Below, piece by piece: positions 33,578 to 36,346 of a DNA stretch of 36,346 nt (its first letter is position 1; every line of letters begins with the position of its first letter). The notes below the pieces were generated by a model. The model made no database searches. It was given only the letters and a program-made list of their open reading frames with translations, and was not told the origin of the DNA. The position numbers and the translations under genes were made by a program. The DNA lies in NCBI GenBank assembly GCA_000729835.1, contig JFHB01000268.1, positions 1 to 36,346 on the forward strand, read 5' to 3'. Source of the DNA: Atkinsonella hypoxylon. Lineage: Eukaryota > Ascomycota > Sordariomycetes > Hypocreales > Clavicipitaceae.

Positions 33578-36346
33578 ATAAGCTTTACGTTTAAAGCAGC
33601 TAATACTAGCTTTAGCTAATCTAGTAAATCTTCTAAAAAAGTTATTTTAAAACTTAAGGTTATAATAGAATTAAATACTTAAGATAAAAAAGCTAGTACT
33701 AATAGCGCTATAGCTATACCTTATAAGGCTCTTACTAAAGCTATAGATAAAGCTATTAAAAAGCAGTAAGCTTAAGCTACCTTTAACAAAAAGTTTAATA
33801 TACACTAATTTAAGGGAGAAAATATCCTTAATTACTTAACTAGCTTTAAGCTAAAGATAGAGACTTTATTTATTCTAAAGGAAAACTAATAAAAGATATT
33901 TATTTATTATATTAACCTATTAATCTATAAATATATAAAGGTTATTTATACCTTATATAATTAAAAAGAAGCTAAAGAGTAGCTTTTAATTTAGTATAAA
34001 GCTACTCTTTAGAATTAAAAGAAGTAAGCTAATAAGAAGCTTAAAGACCTAAAGAGAAACTATTTAAGAACTATAAAGAACACTCTTTATTAGCTTTAAG
34101 AACATTAAGCTACTATAATTAGCGCTAAGCCTTATATATAGTGCAGTATAATCTCTTAGTTTAATTATATTTATAAGGCCTTACTAAATACTATACTTAC
34201 TAGCTTTATAGATTAAATAAAAGTTACTAAAGCTAAGTTTATTATAATACTCTATAGGGAGTTATTAGAGCAGCTTAGCTAGTATATATAAGCTAGAATA
34301 GAGCTAGAAAACTGTAATTCTAAACTTTATAATAATAGAAGAAACTACCTTTATATACCTTTAAGCAAAAGAAGTCTTAAGTATTATAATATAAGTAATT
34401 TTAGTTATAAAGCTAAGGAAATTATATAGTCTATTTTAGAAGTAAAAGATTAAATAAATAATTTAACCTAAAAGTTTAAAGATATAAAGATTATACTTAT
34501 AAAGTAAGTAGTTTTAAAGATAAATATTATAAAGCTTTTTAAAGAGAAATTTAGGAAAAAGAAGAAAAAAAGGTAGAATATATATATTAACGCTATTAAT
34601 ATATATAATAATACCTAAAGCTTTAGAACCTATATAACTAGAAGCTATATAAGGCAGCATTACTACTATTACTATAGTAAGGAAGGTTATTATATAGATT
34701 AATACTAGTTTTACTAGTATAATAATAAGATTAGCTTTATAAAGTATAATTAAAGAGTAAGTATCTTAACAGTAAAATTAAATAATTTAGTGCTACCTAT
34801 TTTTATATAAAGCTTCCTTAGTATAAAAAGTTATTTTTATAGGCTTATAGTATTTTAGGTTAATTACTTTAACTACTATATTATAAAATAGTATTGTTCT
34901 TTAGTTAAGAAATTTAGTAGAAAAATATTAAACTATTAAAAGCTTAGTAAGAAAGAGAAAGAGATATTAGATTAAATCTTTAATAAGATTAATATTTCTA
35001 ATTATTACTTAATATATATTCTACTAAAAGCTATTCTTAAGAGAAACTCTATTAATAGTACTATAGTAACTTTAACGTTTAAGATAAAGAAATATAAACT
35101 TAAAAGAACTCTTTATATACTAATTAAAGAGAGAATTATAGCCTAGCTCTTTAGAGTTTATACTATAGAGATATAATGCTTTACTAAGTAAGAAAAAGCT
35201 TTAAAAGATTAAGCTAAAAGGAAAGGAAAGAAAGCTAAAGAAAATAGCTTTATAGATATAAAAGTATAGCTTCTTATATAATTATTTAAAGATATTTTTT
35301 AGAAAAAGATTAAAGTTAGCCTATAAAACCTATACTAACTAATACTTATACTTATAGAAGCAATAGAGAATAAGTGCTTAATGTAAGTAAATAGTGTTAA
35401 TAAAGTCTATTATATTAATAAAATAAGTGCTAAAGTTATACCTTTATATTCTATTTTAAGGAAGAGGTAAAGAGTTAAGAAGTAGAAAGATTAATTAATT
35501 AATATTATTAAGATAATATCTACTATAGTTAAAGAGGCAGTAGAAAATAATAAAGAAGATATTACTAATAAATATATAAGATAACTGCTTAATAGTATTT
35601 AGAAGGATTTATAGAATATTATATAAGAATATATAGAAAATTATATTAAAGAGAAAAAGTCTATTGTAAACCTATAGATAAATGCACTTTATATTAAAGA
35701 ATTAAATAGTATTTTAAAGCTAAAAGTAATTATAAGTTATTTATAGAACTTACTTTATCTTTAAGTATAACTTAAAAGCTTAAACTCTTTACTTATTAAT
35801 AGTCTTATAGATTATAGTTTATAAAGGAATATTATTACTAAGAATCTTATTAAAGAGCTTAATTTAAAAATAACTCTAATAAAGTAAAAGACTACTACTA
35901 TATCTTTTATATTATATAAGCTTATAATATTAAAAGAGATAATAATAAAGCTATACCTTAGAAATATTTAAACGCTAATTTACTTTTATATTACACTAAA
36001 GTCTTTATATATATAATTAATCCTTAAAATGCCTTTTATATATATAGCTAAAGTTACCTTTAAGTATAGTAATAAAGAAGGTAAGCTTCTCTTAAAGTGC
36101 TATTTTAGTAATATTATATTAGTCTTAAGGGTTACTAAAAGTGTTAAATAGAAAACTATAATAAATAAAGTAATAGCTATTAGTGTTAATTTAATCTTAA
36201 TTAATAAGTTATTTAAGGATTTAGTTTATAATTAAATAGTTAAAGAGAGTCTTAAAGCTAAGTTAAATAACAATAAAGAGCTAGTGCCTATAATAAAGAA
36301 TAAAGGTATAGCTATTATTAACCTTATAATAAAAGAAATAGCTAAC
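33578..36346 (+). pseudogene. Decayed Gag-protease of an LTR retrotransposon, probably Ty3/gypsy; runs off the window
   Basis: One plus-strand frame carries all recognisable pieces. A possible start, ATA for ATG, lies at 33578, followed by a Ser/Lys-rich N-terminus. A helical Gag-like region runs from about 33800 to 34280. A CCHC zinc knuckle lies at 34664-34705 with perfect C-x2-C-x4-H-x4-C spacing, but all four ligands now read Tyr. A retropepsin-like region begins L-I-D-Y-S at 35804-35818 (expected D-S/C-G) and reaches L-I-L-K-M-P-F near 36020, where gypsy proteases have I-L-G-M-P. Dozens of in-frame stops fit Trp/Gln loss. Knuckle followed by protease shows an LTR element. The gypsy assignment rests on the I-L-G-M-P-like end, because reverse transcriptase lies beyond the window. 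The start is uncertain. Confidence 0.6.

Noticed and set aside
1..36346. A novel defence or biosynthetic gene system
   Set aside because: I found no intact gene; all recognisable coding sequence is decayed retrotransposon.
1..36346. tRNA, rRNA or other structured RNA gene
   Set aside because: No cloverleaf with conserved arms or ribosomal sequence was seen by eye; the hairpins seen are short and lie in LTRs or AT-rich filler.

Overview
This window looks like transposon-derived heterochromatin from a filamentous ascomycete (Pezizomycotina). I see no intact host gene, tRNA or rRNA. The sequence is very AT-rich and full of TpA, with few CpA and TpG, and its decayed coding frames show the outcome of repeat-induced point mutation (RIP): Trp and Gln codons have become stops, Asp codons Asn, Cys and His codons Tyr, and start ATG probably ATA. 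Order and class come from protein motifs read through the in-frame stops by eye; no database was searched.

Layout. 1-519: the inner three quarters of a Ty1/copia LTR (family A), cut by the window edge and lying against an older copia gag remnant on the minus strand (about 520-1640). 1640-3311: AT-rich filler with a short interstitial TTAGGG run, a 27-bp tandem repeat that opens a decayed lysine-rich frame, and a stretch less damaged by RIP. 3312-11134: a complete but dead family A copia element on the minus strand, with LTRs, a primer-binding site for the initiator-tRNA 5' half, one gag-pol frame, a polypurine tract and a 5-bp target duplication. 11135-11560: AT-rich filler. 11561-31420: three tandem copies of a second copia family (family B, about 6.3 kb, 315-bp LTRs, minus strand) separated by two near-identical spacers. 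31421-33577: AT-rich sequence with a candidate LTR terminus at 32432. About 33578 to the end: a decayed Gag-protease frame of an LTR element, probably Ty3/gypsy, on the plus strand and leaving the window.

The most informative structure is the family B array. Each copy has its own two LTRs, and the flanking 5-bp duplications are tctac/tctac for the first, ctagt/tctac for the second and ctagt/ctagt for the third. This is what one unequal crossover between two independent insertions would give. Transversions and indels tend to agree: the middle copy resembles copy 3 in its left half and copy 1 in its right half. Nothing here can encode a working protein; all three family B copies lack the protease Asp, the first integrase Asp and both Asp of the reverse-transcriptase box.
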